Below, piece by piece: positions 16,007 through 25,245 of a DNA stretch of 64,000 bases (position 1 is the stretch's first letter; every line of letters begins with the position of its first letter). The notes below the pieces were generated by a model that worked only from the letters and a program-made list of their open reading frames with translations, searched no databases and was not told the DNA's origin. This DNA is from VRUE01 sp033856275 (GTDB lineage: Bacteria; Actinomycetota; Thermoleophilia; Solirubrobacterales; 70-9), in the NCBI GenBank assembly GCA_033856275.1, contig JAWVFJ010000021.1, positions 1-64,000 on the forward strand, read 5' to 3'. Position numbers and translations under genes: made by a program.

Positions 16007-17686
16007 TTAGGGATGCTCGATGTCGAGGAACCACATCGAGCCGAACCAGGCGCCGGTCTCTTGGGCGATCACCCGCGCCGCCTCGGAACTGGCTTTGGCC
16101 AGTGAGTCCACGGGCGAAACGAGGATGTTGCTGCGGGCGACGGTGAGATCGGATTGCATCCTGGCGTAGCGCTCGCTGAGCGCCTGGTGCTGGTTGACCG
16201 TGAGCATCACGCCGAGCGAGGCGGCGGCGGCAGGCAGGGCGACCGAGAAGAAGATCGCCTCGTTCTCGAACAGGTGGTGGGCGTGTAGGCCGGCGAAGAC
16301 GATTGTGGCAACGAAGAGGACAACGATCGGGGTGGCCAGCAGCCGGTAGGCACGGCGATGGCGTTTGGCCGCCTGTTCGTGGTAATCGACCTGCTTGCCG
16401 ATCCAGTCATCCGCAAGGGTTCGCTTCATTTCGGCGAGCCGCTCGGGGTCCAACTCGGCTAGGTCGAGGGAGGGCTTGGGGCGGCGGTCCCAGACCTCCT
16501 CGAAGGCCCGCAGCAGCCATCCCGTCGCCTGGCCGTCGACGTAGACGCCCTCGAGCCTGGCCTGACGGCGGAAGTCGGCTCCGGTCGGCGCGAGGAAATG
16601 CGCCGTCCGTAGGCGCTCCGCCAGTACCCGGTAGCTAAGCCAGCGGCGGTGGAAGCCCACCTTGCGAATCATTCCGATGCCGAGTAGGGCAAGCAGGAGG
16701 AGGGCCGCCTCCGCCTCGCTCCAGATCTCGGCTTTCTCGCCGTAGCTGAGCCCGATCGCGAGCGCCGCCGCGGCGAGCGCCGCCGAGAGGGTGATGATCC
16801 GCGCCGCCCAGGCGAACCGGGACCGCCAGCGGGCCGCCAAAGTCGTAGCCCGTACGAAGGGAGCGGCGACCCAACCGTCGACTCCCGAGGGGGAGGTGAG
16901 CTCCGAGCGAAGGCGTGATTCGAAGTTGGCCGGCACCGCTTCGCGGTTGAACCCATCCAGTGCCGCGAAAGAGCGACACAGCACCTCCAGCGAGTCTTTC
17001 GAGTATTTGATCTGGCCGGAAGAGGCGTCGATTTCGCCCTTCGCCCGTTCTTCGACTTCGCGATGGAAGGGCGAGGCCTGCCCATGGTCGAAGTTGTCGC
17101 GGACAACCGGCTCGGTGCCGGTTGAGATCCAGATGCAGGGCTTCGAGCGTGCCGCCGCGTAGACCAGCGTTTCGGCCGTGCCCCCTTTGCCTCCCGACCG
17201 CTTGCCATCCCAGAGCGCGACCAGAACGTCGCAGCGGGCGACGAGCTGGTGCCCGGCGGCCTCGTAGGCGGGGCCCTGGGAACCGCTCCGGTCGCCGAGC
17301 CGGCCGGTTGGGATGGACTGCACGACCGCCCTGGCGAGCAGCCGGTCGAACTCCTCGCGCGACCGCACCGAGAATTTTTGAATGGCGATGTAGTCGTCGT
17401 AGGGGAGCGGCAGGATCGCCTCCGAGCGCGCCTCATGGTCGCGCTCGGCCGCCTCGGCCAGAACCTCTAACACGACCAGGCGGTCGGCCCCGTCGGCGAG
17501 TTGCGAGACGACGCTGAGCCGCACCTCGGTGTCGGGCGAAGGGAAGAGGCCATAGAGGCGCCGGATCTGTTCCCTCGCCGCCATTTGGAGCTGCCCCTCG
17601 CGGCTGACGCATTTGTGGCCGGTCACGCCGATCCGTATCCGGAAGGGAATGCGGCCGTCCTCGCGCGTTTCCTTGCCCGTCATCAC
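16007..17686 (-). CDS. SLOG-domain protein with C-terminal SLATT-like transmembrane module
   Basis: 559 residues. The N-terminal half has the Rossmann-like SLOG pattern: RIGVTGHKC, QLADGADRLV, AILPLPYDDY, and CDVLVALWDGKRSGGKGGTAE. The C-terminal half has two hydrophobic pairs (IITLSAALAAAALAIGL with LLLLALLGIGM, then LLATPIVVLFVATIVFAGL with IFFSVALPAAAASLGVML) followed by a terminal helix, as in SLATT effector modules. SLOG domains bind nucleotide-derived ligands. GTG at 17686 and ATG at 17683 are both possible starts. The family assignment rests on motif pattern, not a profile search. Confidence 0.7.
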   Translation of the reverse strand: MMTGKETREDGRIPFRIRIGVTGHKCVSREGQLQMAAREQIRRLYGLFPSPDTEVRLSVVSQLADGADRLVVLEVLAEAAERDHEARSEAILPLPYDDYIAIQKFSVRSREEFDRLLARAVVQSIPTGRLGDRSGSQGPAYEAAGHQLVARCDVLVALWDGKRSGGKGGTAETLVYAAARSKPCIWISTGTEPVVRDNFDHGQASPFHREVEERAKGEIDASSGQIKYSKDSLEVLCRSFAALDGFNREAVPANFESRLRSELTSPSGVDGWVAAPFVRATTLAARWRSRFAWAARIITLSAALAAAALAIGLSYGEKAEIWSEAEAALLLLALLGIGMIRKVGFHRRWLSYRVLAERLRTAHFLAPTGADFRRQARLEGVYVDGQATGWLLRAFEEVWDRRPKPSLDLAELDPERLAEMKRTLADDWIGKQVDYHEQAAKRHRRAYRLLATPIVVLFVATIVFAGLHAHHLFENEAIFFSVALPAAAASLGVMLTVNQHQALSERYARMQSDLTVARSNILVSPVDSLAKASSEAARVIAQETGAWFGSMWFLDIEHP

Positions 17687-17742
17687 GGGGACAGTCTCTC
17701 GTCGTTCCCGGAAAAGTCCACCGCCTCCTAGAATCCCCCTGC

Positions 17743-18024
17743 ATGGCTTCCACCGAGGCGAAGAACCTCGAGGCGATCTCGAAGGCGATCGACCAGCACA
17801 ATTCGAGCTGCCCGTTTCCGGCGGCTGAGGTGCGGATGAATCCGTTCGAGGTCGAACGGTTGGGTTGGGATCAGATCCGTGGGCTACCGGTGGTCCCCGA
17901 TGCAGAGATCGGGACTGGGCGGTTCCGGATCGTCTGCTCGCGTGAGCTCGACGGCGAGGGGCTCGAGGAGACTGAGGCTATCGGCCAAGAGATCGAGACC
18001 GTGGCGCCGATCGTCAACAACTAG
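17743..18024 (+). CDS. small conserved-looking protein of unknown function
   Basis: 93 residues, soluble and acidic (MASTEAKNLEAISKAIDQHN start), with no recognised domain. The central region HNSSCPFPAAEVRMNPFEVE has one Cys. It runs convergently into ccdA, ending one base before the ccdA stop. GC-rich third positions support coding. Function unknown. Confidence 0.6.
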   Translation: MASTEAKNLEAISKAIDQHNSSCPFPAAEVRMNPFEVERLGWDQIRGLPVVPDAEIGTGRFRIVCSRELDGEGLEETEAIGQEIETVAPIVNN

Positions 18025-18025
18025 C

Positions 18026-18787
18026 TCAGACCGAGTTCCAGAAGTCGAGGCCGAGGCCAGAAAGCCAGCTCTGGGCGTCGGCGTTGAGCTGAGTCAGCTG
18101 ATTGGTCCAGATCAGCACGCCCATCGCGATCAGGATTACGCCGCCGGTGGCGACGATCGCCTGATAGTGGCGTTTGACCACGGTGAAGGCAGTGGTCATG
18201 CGGGAGAAGGCGACGGCGGTGAGCAGGAAGGGGATCGCGAGGCCGGCCGAGTAGACGACGAGGAGGAAGGCTCCGTGCGCGGCTGATCCCGACAGCGAGG
18301 CGGCGGTGAGGATGGCGCCGAGGGTCGGACCGATGCAGGGAGTCCAGGCGATAGCGAAGGCGGCGCCAGCGACGATCGGGCCTCCCCGGCCCGCCCGCTC
18401 CAGCAGCGCGTCGACGTGCCACTCGCGATTGAGCCGGACGATGAAGAGCGAGGCGACGAAGAGGACGCCCATGGCGATGATCAGCGCCGCCGCAATCTTG
18501 CTGAGCAGTTCTTCGTGATCCTGGAAGGCCGAGCCAAGCGCGGTCGCGGTCAGTCCCTCGGCGACGAAGATCGCCGAAAAACTGGCGACGAAGAGAAGGC
18601 TGGGGGCGAGGATGCGGCGCCATCCCGCGGTCTCCAACTCCGACGCGGAGACGCCGCTAACCGCTGAGAGGTAACCCGGCACAAGCGGCAGCACGCAGGG
18701 GGAGAGGAAGGAGACGACGCCCGCAGCCAGGGCGGCAAAGATGCCAACCCCAGCGGCCGGATCGGAGCTCAATGCGGCGAGAATCAC
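18026..18787 (-). CDS. ccdA: CcdA/DsbD-type cytochrome c biogenesis membrane protein
   Basis: 253 residues with six or so TM helices. The redox Cys pair appears in FLSPCVLPLVPGYLSAVSG and AWTPCIGPTLGAIL, as in CcdA, which carries reducing equivalents from thioredoxin across the membrane to CcmG/ResA-like partners. No adjacent resB or resA is visible. Start ATG at 18787. Confidence 0.88.
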   Translation of the reverse strand: MILAALSSDPAAGVGIFAALAAGVVSFLSPCVLPLVPGYLSAVSGVSASELETAGWRRILAPSLLFVASFSAIFVAEGLTATALGSAFQDHEELLSKIAAALIIAMGVLFVASLFIVRLNREWHVDALLERAGRGGPIVAGAAFAIAWTPCIGPTLGAILTAASLSGSAAHGAFLLVVYSAGLAIPFLLTAVAFSRMTTAFTVVKRHYQAIVATGGVILIAMGVLIWTNQLTQLNADAQSWLSGLGLDFWNSV

Positions 18788-18874
18788 GGCCCTCCAGCGT
18801 ACTTGGGACGCCCTGGGTGGGGTGTGGGATCTAGGATCGAGCTTGTCTCTATCCAGAAACGGAAGGAGTTTTGC

Positions 18875-19180
18875 ATGCCCTTATCCATCAGCGTGCCCCT
18901 CTTCGCCCTCAGTGCCTTGACCTTCATCGCCTTTTTGCTCACCTGGTCTCCCGTAGCGTTCGCAAGCGACAAGGACTGCGCCGACTTCCCCAACCAGCGT
19001 GCGGCCCAGTTCTTCTTCCTCAAGCATGGCGGACCACAATCCGACCCTCACCGCCTCGACGGCGATGACGATGGCGTCGCGTGTGAGGACAACCCGTGTC
19101 CCTGCTACCGCAAGAAGCACTTGCCGTACCGGCCTGCACTCAGTCTGGTCTCCGAGCGTCGCTTGATCTTGCGGATGTAG
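18875..19180 (+). CDS. secreted excalibur calcium-binding domain protein
   Basis: 101 residues. A signal peptide (LFALSALTFIAFLLTWSPVAFAS) precedes an excalibur motif: DKDCADFPNQRAAQFFF, then DPHRLDGDDDGVACEDNPCPC with the DxDxDGxxCE calcium loop. The ATG at 18875 is preceded by GGAAGGAG. The C-terminal 20 residues extend past the domain. Likely an envelope-exposed protein; the exact role is unknown. Confidence 0.85.
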   Translation: MPLSISVPLFALSALTFIAFLLTWSPVAFASDKDCADFPNQRAAQFFFLKHGGPQSDPHRLDGDDDGVACEDNPCPCYRKKHLPYRPALSLVSERRLILRM

Positions 19181-19207
19181 CGCCGCCGATGGCGAGAGAC
19201 TTGCGGC

Positions 19208-20320
19208 GTGGAACTCTTCAACGCCAGCGGCGCGGCGCGGCGACTGCAGGCCTCGCCCCTTTTCGCGATCGGGCCCAGCGAGCCGGCGTCGGCGCTGCGG
19301 CGGGGCTTCCTCGTCGCCCTGCCCGTCGGGTTGGCGCTGATCCTCGAGTTGGGTCTGGATAGCCCGAGCAAGGGCGCGATCGCGACCGGCGCCCTGCTAG
19401 CCGGCTTCCCCGCCATGGATGCCCCGGCGCGGCCACGGGCGGCCTGGCAGGCGTCGGTCGCCCCGCTGATCGGTCTTGCCGCCGTGCTCGGCGTGCTGAC
19501 CGGCGCCAACGCTTTCCTCGCCGTTGCCGCAATGGCTGTGGTCGGCGCCGTGGCGGGCTACTGCTTTGCGGTCTCGCTGCGCTTCTCGATCGCGGGCCTC
19601 TCGGTTGCGCTGGCGCTCTTGATCGCCCAAGACCTGCCGCTCGACGCCGGCGACGCTCTGCCGGCGTTCCTCTTCGCTACCGCCGGCGGCCTCCTGCAAG
19701 CGGCTTTCTCGCTCTGCGTTTGGGCGGCGGGCGATCGCGAAGAGGAGGGAGGGGAGAGCGGCTGGAACTGGGCCGCCGCCCGCCGGACCCTGCGCAATAA
19801 CCTCACTCTGCGCTCGACCAGCTTCCGCCACGGTGTGCGCTTCGGCGCCGCACTGGCCACCGGCGTCGCCCTCTACTGGCTACTGGGCGTTCACGAACAC
19901 GGCTTCTGGATTCCGCTAACGATCCTCTTTGTCCTACGTCCCGAAGAGGAGGAGACGTTTCGCCGCCTCGCCTTGCGTGCGATTGGCACCGCAATCGGCC
20001 TCGTCATCGCGACCGCGCTGGCCGAGTGGCTGCGTGGCGATGAGATTGCGATCGCCTTCGCCCTAACGATCGCGACGGGCTTCGCCTACGGCCTGCTGAC
20101 GGTCCAGTACGCGCTCTTCACCGCGGCGATCACGACCTACGCCGTGCTGCTCGCCGACTCGATCGGCGAGTCGGCGCTGCGCGCCGCTGACGAGCGGGCC
20201 CTCGGCACCGCACTCGGCATCGTCATCGCTGGCGCCGCATTCCTGCTCTGGCCGAATCGCGACAAGCAAGAACCCGTGCAAATCAGGGAACCCTTGTCGG
20301 CCGAACATCCAAATAGTTAG
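19208..20320 (+). CDS. FUSC-family inner membrane protein
   Basis: 370 residues arranged as two repeats of about five TM helices, each followed by a hydrophilic segment. The second repeat, ALYWLLGVHEHGFWIPLTILFVLRP with ETFRRLALRAIGTAIGL, is the FUSC/aromatic-acid-exporter (YccS/AaeB) signature. GTG start at 19208. Probably an efflux component; the substrate is unknown. Confidence 0.8.
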   Translation: MELFNASGAARRLQASPLFAIGPSEPASALRRGFLVALPVGLALILELGLDSPSKGAIATGALLAGFPAMDAPARPRAAWQASVAPLIGLAAVLGVLTGANAFLAVAAMAVVGAVAGYCFAVSLRFSIAGLSVALALLIAQDLPLDAGDALPAFLFATAGGLLQAAFSLCVWAAGDREEEGGESGWNWAAARRTLRNNLTLRSTSFRHGVRFGAALATGVALYWLLGVHEHGFWIPLTILFVLRPEEEETFRRLALRAIGTAIGLVIATALAEWLRGDEIAIAFALTIATGFAYGLLTVQYALFTAAITTYAVLLADSIGESALRAADERALGTALGIVIAGAAFLLWPNRDKQEPVQIREPLSAEHPNS

Positions 20321-20525
20321 GCCTGGCGCCTGTGCTGGTCGGTGGCGGGCTCTACGCGCTGAAACCAAAGCGCGGCCCAGCGGCGCCGGCTGCGACATCG
20401 GCGCCTTCGAGAGGCACCCGGGCGACTGAGCGATCCACTCGGACTGTGGAATTCTCAAAGCCGCTAGATTTCCTGGCTGACCAGCCAAACCGCGGCGCGC
20501 GGCCGCGGCGACACAGGAGCAGACT

Positions 20526-21719
20526 TTGAGCAATCGCACGTTCGTGATCGGGGTCGGGATGACCAAGTTCGAGAAGCCCGGCACCAAGGAGGGCGATTAC
20601 CCGGACTGGGCCAAGGAGGCGGGGGAGAAGGCGCTCGCCGACGCGGGCATTCCCTACGAGGACGTGCAGCAGGCCTACGCCGGCTACTGCTACGGCGACT
20701 CCACCTACGGGCAGCGGGCGCTCTACCAACTCGGCCTGACCGGGATTCCCGTGGTCAACGTCAATAACAACTGCTCGACCGGCTCCTCGGCGCTCTTCCT
20801 GGCTCGCCAGGCGGTCAAGGGCGGCCTAGCCGAGTGCGCGCTGGCGCTTGGCTTCGAGAAGATGGAGCCAGGCAGCCTCGGGGTCAAGTACACCGATCGC
20901 ACCAACGCGCTCGACAAGCACGCGATGCGGATGTTCGAGATCCGTGACCCCGAGCAGTCCCCGCCCGCGCCGCAGATGTTCGGCAACGCCGGGCGCGACC
21001 ACATGCAGAAGTACGGCTCTACCCCCGACCACTACGCCTGGATCGGCTGGAAGAACCACAAGCACTCGGTCAACAACCCCTACGCCCAGTTCCAGGATGA
21101 GTACACGCTCGAGGACATCAAGGCGGCGAAAATGATCCACGACCCGCTGACCAAGCTGCAGTGCTCGCCCACCTCCGACGGCTCGGCCTGCGCGATCGTC
21201 GCCTCCGAGCGCTACGTCGATGAGCACGGCCTCTGGGAGCAGGCGATCGAGATCGCCGGCCAGTCGATGGTCACCGACCTCAGCTCGACTTTCGCCGAGG
21301 ACACCGACTGCATGAAGATCGTCGGCTCTGACATGTCAAAGCAGGCTGCGGGCGAGGCTTACGCCGAGGCCGGTGTCGCGGCCGAGGAAGTCGACGTCTG
21401 CGAGCTGCACGACTGCTTCAGCGCCAACGAGCTCATCACTTACGAAGCGCTCGGCTTCGCCGCCGAGGGGGAGGGACACAAGCTGGTCACCGAAGAGGCG
21501 ACCACCTACGGCGGCAAGGTCGTCGTCAATCCGTCGGGCGGGCTGATCTCCAAGGGCCATCCGCTAGGTGCCACTGGACTGGCGCAATGCTCCGAGCTGA
21601 CCTGGCAGCTGCGCGGCGAAGCTGACAAGCGCCAGGTCGAGGGCGCCAAGCTGGCGCTCCAGCACAACATCGGCCTCGGCGGCGCTGCCGTGGTCACCGT
21701 CTACAAGCCGGCGGCCTAG
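20526..21719 (+). CDS. thiolase-family lipid-transfer protein (SCP-x type)
   Basis: 397 residues. The thiolase active-site regions are NNNCSTGSSALFLARQ (nucleophile Cys), ELHDCFSANEL and GGLISKGHPLGATG. This subfamily lacks the classical C-terminal CGGGQG loop. Roles include CoA-ester chain shortening of sterols and fatty acids. The TTG start at 20526 follows CAGGAGCAGAC. An SDR gene 23 bases downstream is in the same direction. The 205-base leader before this gene holds no clear ORF. Confidence 0.85.
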   Translation: MSNRTFVIGVGMTKFEKPGTKEGDYPDWAKEAGEKALADAGIPYEDVQQAYAGYCYGDSTYGQRALYQLGLTGIPVVNVNNNCSTGSSALFLARQAVKGGLAECALALGFEKMEPGSLGVKYTDRTNALDKHAMRMFEIRDPEQSPPAPQMFGNAGRDHMQKYGSTPDHYAWIGWKNHKHSVNNPYAQFQDEYTLEDIKAAKMIHDPLTKLQCSPTSDGSACAIVASERYVDEHGLWEQAIEIAGQSMVTDLSSTFAEDTDCMKIVGSDMSKQAAGEAYAEAGVAAEEVDVCELHDCFSANELITYEALGFAAEGEGHKLVTEEATTYGGKVVVNPSGGLISKGHPLGATGLAQCSELTWQLRGEADKRQVEGAKLALQHNIGLGGAAVVTVYKPAA

Positions 21720-21742
21720 CGGTCGCCAAGGAGGAGGATCCG

Positions 21743-22630
21743 ATGGCCAAGAAGCGGCAGTCTCTCAGCGGCAAGGTCGTGGCGATCACCGGCGGTGCTC
21801 GTGGTATCGGCAAGGCGACGGCGACGGCACTGGTACGCAAGGGCTGCCGTGTCGCCATCGGTGATCTCGACCTGGCCCTGGCGGAAGAGACCGCAAGCGG
21901 CCTGGGCGGCGGGACCATCGCGCTGCCACTCGACGTCACCGACCGTTCCTCCTTCGCCGCCTTCCTTGACACCGCAGAGCGTGAGCTTGGTTCCCTCGAC
22001 GTAGTGGTCAACAACGCCGGGATCATGCCGGTGACGCCCTTTGCCGAGGAGTCCGATGCCTCGCTCAAACGCCAGCTCGACATCAACGTCTACGGCGTGA
22101 TCGTCGGTATGCAGCTGGCGATCGAGCGCTTCCGTCCGCGGGGAAGGGGCCACATCGTCAACCTCGCCTCTCAGGCCGGCAAGGGCGGCTTCCCCGGCAT
22201 CGCCACCTACTCGGGCACAAAGCACGCCGTGGTCGGGATCAGCGAGGCGGTGCGGGCCGAGCTGCGCGGCAGCGGCATCGAGATCGCCTGCGTGATGCCG
22301 ACCGTAGTCAACACCGAGCTGACGGCTGGGGTAGGGCAACGCCTGATCCGCCCGGTCGAGGCCTCCGACGTCGCCAACGAGATCGTCGATGCACTTGAAG
22401 TCCCCCGCTTTGACGTCTGGGTCCCGCGCATCAATGGCGCCTTCTTCAAGCTCGTCTCCAACCTGCCCCGCGGCATGCGCGAGGGCCTCGGACGACTGAT
22501 GAAGGTCGACAAGCTGATGACCGAAGTCGACCACGGCGCCCGCCGTGCCTACGAGGAGCGGGCCGCGGCCAGCGAGCCTGGCATCGACTCCGAGTCAGAC
22601 ATCGCGCCCGCCCAGCGGGATGCCGCTTGA
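21743..22630 (+). CDS. short-chain dehydrogenase/reductase
   Basis: 295 residues. Classical SDR: TGGARGIGKATA (NAD(P) loop), NNAGIMP, catalytic Ser in VNLASQAGK, and YSGTK with catalytic Tyr and Lys. The C-terminal 80 residues extend beyond the core. RBS AAGGAGGAGG precedes the ATG. It is probably co-transcribed with the thiolase as a lipid or sterol oxidation pair; this is inferred from position. Confidence 0.88.
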   Translation: MAKKRQSLSGKVVAITGGARGIGKATATALVRKGCRVAIGDLDLALAEETASGLGGGTIALPLDVTDRSSFAAFLDTAERELGSLDVVVNNAGIMPVTPFAEESDASLKRQLDINVYGVIVGMQLAIERFRPRGRGHIVNLASQAGKGGFPGIATYSGTKHAVVGISEAVRAELRGSGIEIACVMPTVVNTELTAGVGQRLIRPVEASDVANEIVDALEVPRFDVWVPRINGAFFKLVSNLPRGMREGLGRLMKVDKLMTEVDHGARRAYEERAAASEPGIDSESDIAPAQRDAA

Positions 22631-22662
22631 GCAAGCGGTAGCAGGCCCGGGACCAAGCTCGG

Positions 22663-23313
22663 ATGGAATTCCCCGCCAGGATCTACGACGCGACCTGGGG
22701 CAGGGCCTTCGCGGCGATCTACGACCGCGGCCTGAAGGCGACCGAGGACGCGGGCCTACGGGAGATGCGGCGTAAGGTCCTTGCAGCAGCTAGCGGCCGC
22801 ACGATCGACATCGGCGCTGGAACCGGCGTCAACCGCGAGCTGTATCCCGAGGCAGTTACCAAACTGGTCTTGGCCGAGCCCGACCCGCATATGCTCAAGA
22901 AGCTGCGAGCGAAGCTTGGGAAGGGGAGGGAGGCGGAGGTTGTGCAGGCTTCGGCCCAGAGCCTGCCTTTTGAGGATGGGAGCTTCGACACCGCTGTCTT
23001 CACCTTGGTTCTCTGCACGGTGCCCGATCCGCGAGCGGCCCTTGCCGAGGCCGCGAGGATCCTCAAGCCGGGTGGAAAGCTGCTCTTCATTGAGCACGTT
23101 CGCTCTCGACACCCAGGCCTGGCGCGCTGGCAGGATCGTCTCGAGAAGCCATGGCGCTTCCTCGGCGACGGTTGCCACTGCAACCGCGACACGGTTGGCG
23201 CGATCGAGGCATCAACCCTGGAGTTGAAATGGGTAGAGCGAGGCCGCCTACCCCGGGCGGTACCGATCGTCAGGCCCCTGGTGTCCGGCACGGCCGTCGC
23301 AAGACAGCCCTAG
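22663..23313 (+). CDS. class I SAM-dependent methyltransferase
   Basis: 216 residues. Motif I is TIDIGAGTGVN, followed by VLAEPDPHML, AQSLPFEDGSFDT and RILKPGGKLLFIEHV, as in the UbiE/Methyltransf_11 family. The C-terminal half is short with a GDGCHCNRDT stretch typical of phospholipid-methyltransferase relatives. The target is unknown. Confidence 0.85.
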   Translation: MEFPARIYDATWGRAFAAIYDRGLKATEDAGLREMRRKVLAAASGRTIDIGAGTGVNRELYPEAVTKLVLAEPDPHMLKKLRAKLGKGREAEVVQASAQSLPFEDGSFDTAVFTLVLCTVPDPRAALAEAARILKPGGKLLFIEHVRSRHPGLARWQDRLEKPWRFLGDGCHCNRDTVGAIEASTLELKWVERGRLPRAVPIVRPLVSGTAVARQP

Positions 23314-24539
23314 CCACTGCGTGCTCCAACGATTACGCCGCCGCTGAGCGCGGTGTCCTCACCGAGCGGGGTGGACGCGGTGACATTGCAGTGGACTACC
23401 AGAGGACCGGTGAGTCCCCTGGCGTCCAAGACGGATGTCTTGCTTCTGCCCCCGACGATCGTTTCCCCTTCCACCGTCCAGTCGTACTCGAACCTGGGCT
23501 GGGGGTCGCTTTCCCAGTTGCCCGGGCCGCACCGGAATGAAGTGGAGCCGACGCGATGCACGCTGGGGACGCTGAGATTCACGGGCGCCTCGCAGCTGCT
23601 GCGGTTGCCGCGAAGCTGCACGATGGCATCGTGGCTGGGAGCCTCTATGGTAGTGCCGTCCTTGGCGTCGTAGAGGGCGAGCTGCCCGTCTGCGCTGCCA
23701 AGGTAGAGCAGACAGCGGGGCACTCGCTTGGCCTCGGCCTCGTTTGCCCAATCGACGAAGGCAGGTTGGGCTTGCACGCCGAGAAAAGGAATACCCGCGA
23801 TCGTCGGGTTCCTGACCGCGCCGCCGGAGCTCGCGGTGGTGCCGAGTTTTTCCGCTTCGATGAAGGTGCCGACTGCCGCACCGGCGAGGCCAAACGGTAT
23901 GGCACCGGCCACGAGGAAGGCCACGTACGCCTCCCAGGCAAATTCGAAGTTAGCCGGCTTGGGCAGCGGACCTCCGTAGCGGAAGGTCAGACTCACAGGC
24001 AGGGCAACCAGGACAGCCACCACGGTGAGGAACAGCCAGAGGGCGAGGGGCGCGCCGGCCAGAAAGAACGCCACTCCCATCACGCTAAGGGCCGCCGCCG
24101 AGATGAACATATTGCTGCCGAAGTCCGTCCAAGTCCCCGGCCCTAGGTCCTCGGTGCTTTGGATTCCAATCAGGGAGATGAAGATTGCCGCGAAGGTGAT
24201 GGCGAGGAGTGCAACCAGGGTGAGGCCCCCCAGAACCGAGTGGGTGAGAATCTCGGACGTTGTCAGGCCGGCCTGCTCAGGCGAGATGTCGAGGTTGCCG
24301 TAGAAGGTCGAGTAGGCGAGCGTGTAGAAGCCGCCGGCCAGAACTGCGACGACGCTCCCCGAGACCGCGTAATGCCGCACGGCCCAATTGGCGAAGTCCT
24401 TGAAGGGGCGTATTACACGGCCCCAGTTGCCGCGTCGCTTCTCTAAAAGGCGCGCGAGATCCAGCTCGGACCCCGGATACGAAGCTTCGATCCGCTCAGC
24501 AATGTCTCTAGCTCCCGGCTCGGGCCGCTCACCAGACAT
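23310..24539 (-). CDS. multi-pass membrane protein with a C-terminal exterior domain, unknown function
   Basis: 409 residues. The cytoplasmic N-terminus (about 65 residues) is followed by five to six TM helices (VVAVLAGGFYTLAY, VLGGLTLVALLAITFAAIFISL, MFISAAALSVMGVAFFLAG, LALWLFLTVVAVLVALPV, YVAFLVAGAIPFGLAGAAVG). A Cys-rich exterior domain of about 180 residues follows, with a beta-sandwich-like end (PQPRFEYDWTVEG). It is the last host gene before the dif-like site. No family recognised. Confidence 0.65.
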   Translation of the reverse strand: MSGERPEPGARDIAERIEASYPGSELDLARLLEKRRGNWGRVIRPFKDFANWAVRHYAVSGSVVAVLAGGFYTLAYSTFYGNLDISPEQAGLTTSEILTHSVLGGLTLVALLAITFAAIFISLIGIQSTEDLGPGTWTDFGSNMFISAAALSVMGVAFFLAGAPLALWLFLTVVAVLVALPVSLTFRYGGPLPKPANFEFAWEAYVAFLVAGAIPFGLAGAAVGTFIEAEKLGTTASSGGAVRNPTIAGIPFLGVQAQPAFVDWANEAEAKRVPRCLLYLGSADGQLALYDAKDGTTIEAPSHDAIVQLRGNRSSCEAPVNLSVPSVHRVGSTSFRCGPGNWESDPQPRFEYDWTVEGETIVGGRSKTSVLDARGLTGPLVVHCNVTASTPLGEDTALSGGVIVGARSG

Positions 24540-24598
24540 GGATCCAACCTATTGGAGCAATCGGCCGGCTCGTGGGGGCATTCCCCCAAACAGATCTA

Positions 24599-24626
24599 AC
24601 GCACGATAATGGTGGTTATGTCAACC
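24599..24626 (+). other. dif: dif-like XerC/XerD recombination site (attL; complete dif)
   Basis: A 28-bp site with the 11-6-11 layout of bacterial dif: XerC-type arm ACGCACGATAA (24599-24609), centre TGGTGG (24610-24615), XerD-type arm TTATGTCAACC (24616-24626). The arms agree closely with the actinobacterial dif pattern as I remember it (CGATAAT ... TTATGTCAA). The centre and the first 10 bases of the XerD arm recur exactly at 41537-41552, defining the ends of the integrated element. Confidence 0.8.
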
Positions 24627-24783
24627 CGCTTTGCGCTGCGGGCATGGTCGGCAGGAACCATCATCGCAACGGCAACATAACGGCGGCGTCGGCGGAACGT
24701 CAATCAGACTTACGTCTAGGAAGGCGCAGATCGCGAGATTTGGGCCGCTAAAGGTTGTCAAGGGCGTACCGATAGGGGTAGTT

Positions 24784-25245
24784 ATGAAGTGGCTGATCGG
24801 ATTGCTGGTCGCACTCGTGTTTGCGAGCGCCGCCGGTATAGGCCTCTGGGTCCTGCCCCTCCGTAAAACCGGAGATCCGCAACGACATTCGATTGAGCTG
24901 GCGGCGGCAACGAAATTTCACTACGTCAACATGGAAGGCGCCGCAGAAAGCGCCTTCAAGAAAGCGGCGGAATGGTACGGCCTACCTGCCCCTGATCGCT
25001 ATAGCAGGGAAGAAAACGAAGGTGCTCGGTGCCCACGTCATGTCCCTGCTAGGAAGGGTCAGCTCTTTTGGTGCCAGGCCCTCCTCGAAGGAGGTCTCGT
25101 CCCCGTTGAGATGGAATTGAGCTCATCGCTGGGGTTTTTCGACACCGTGAAGGTCGGCGAAAACCAGAGCCTTTGGCGGCAGATTGAAGTAAAAGAAACA
25201 GAGGAAGTGTGGTGCTATAGCCATCCTGCTTCGCCAGCTTGCTAG
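24784..25245 (+). CDS. single-TM secreted or anchored protein, left-end cargo gene of the prophage
   Basis: 153 residues. N-terminal TM or signal anchor WLIGLLVALVFASAAGIGLWVL, then a soluble exterior domain with four Cys (ARCPRHV, FWCQALL, VWCYSHPASPAC). No recognised family. It lies inside the element, transcribed away from the left attachment site and toward the ATPase block, apart from the virion operons. It may be a lysogenic-conversion gene such as a superinfection-exclusion factor; this is inferred from position only. Confidence 0.65.
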   Translation: MKWLIGLLVALVFASAAGIGLWVLPLRKTGDPQRHSIELAAATKFHYVNMEGAAESAFKKAAEWYGLPAPDRYSREENEGARCPRHVPARKGQLFWCQALLEGGLVPVEMELSSSLGFFDTVKVGENQSLWRQIEVKETEEVWCYSHPASPAC

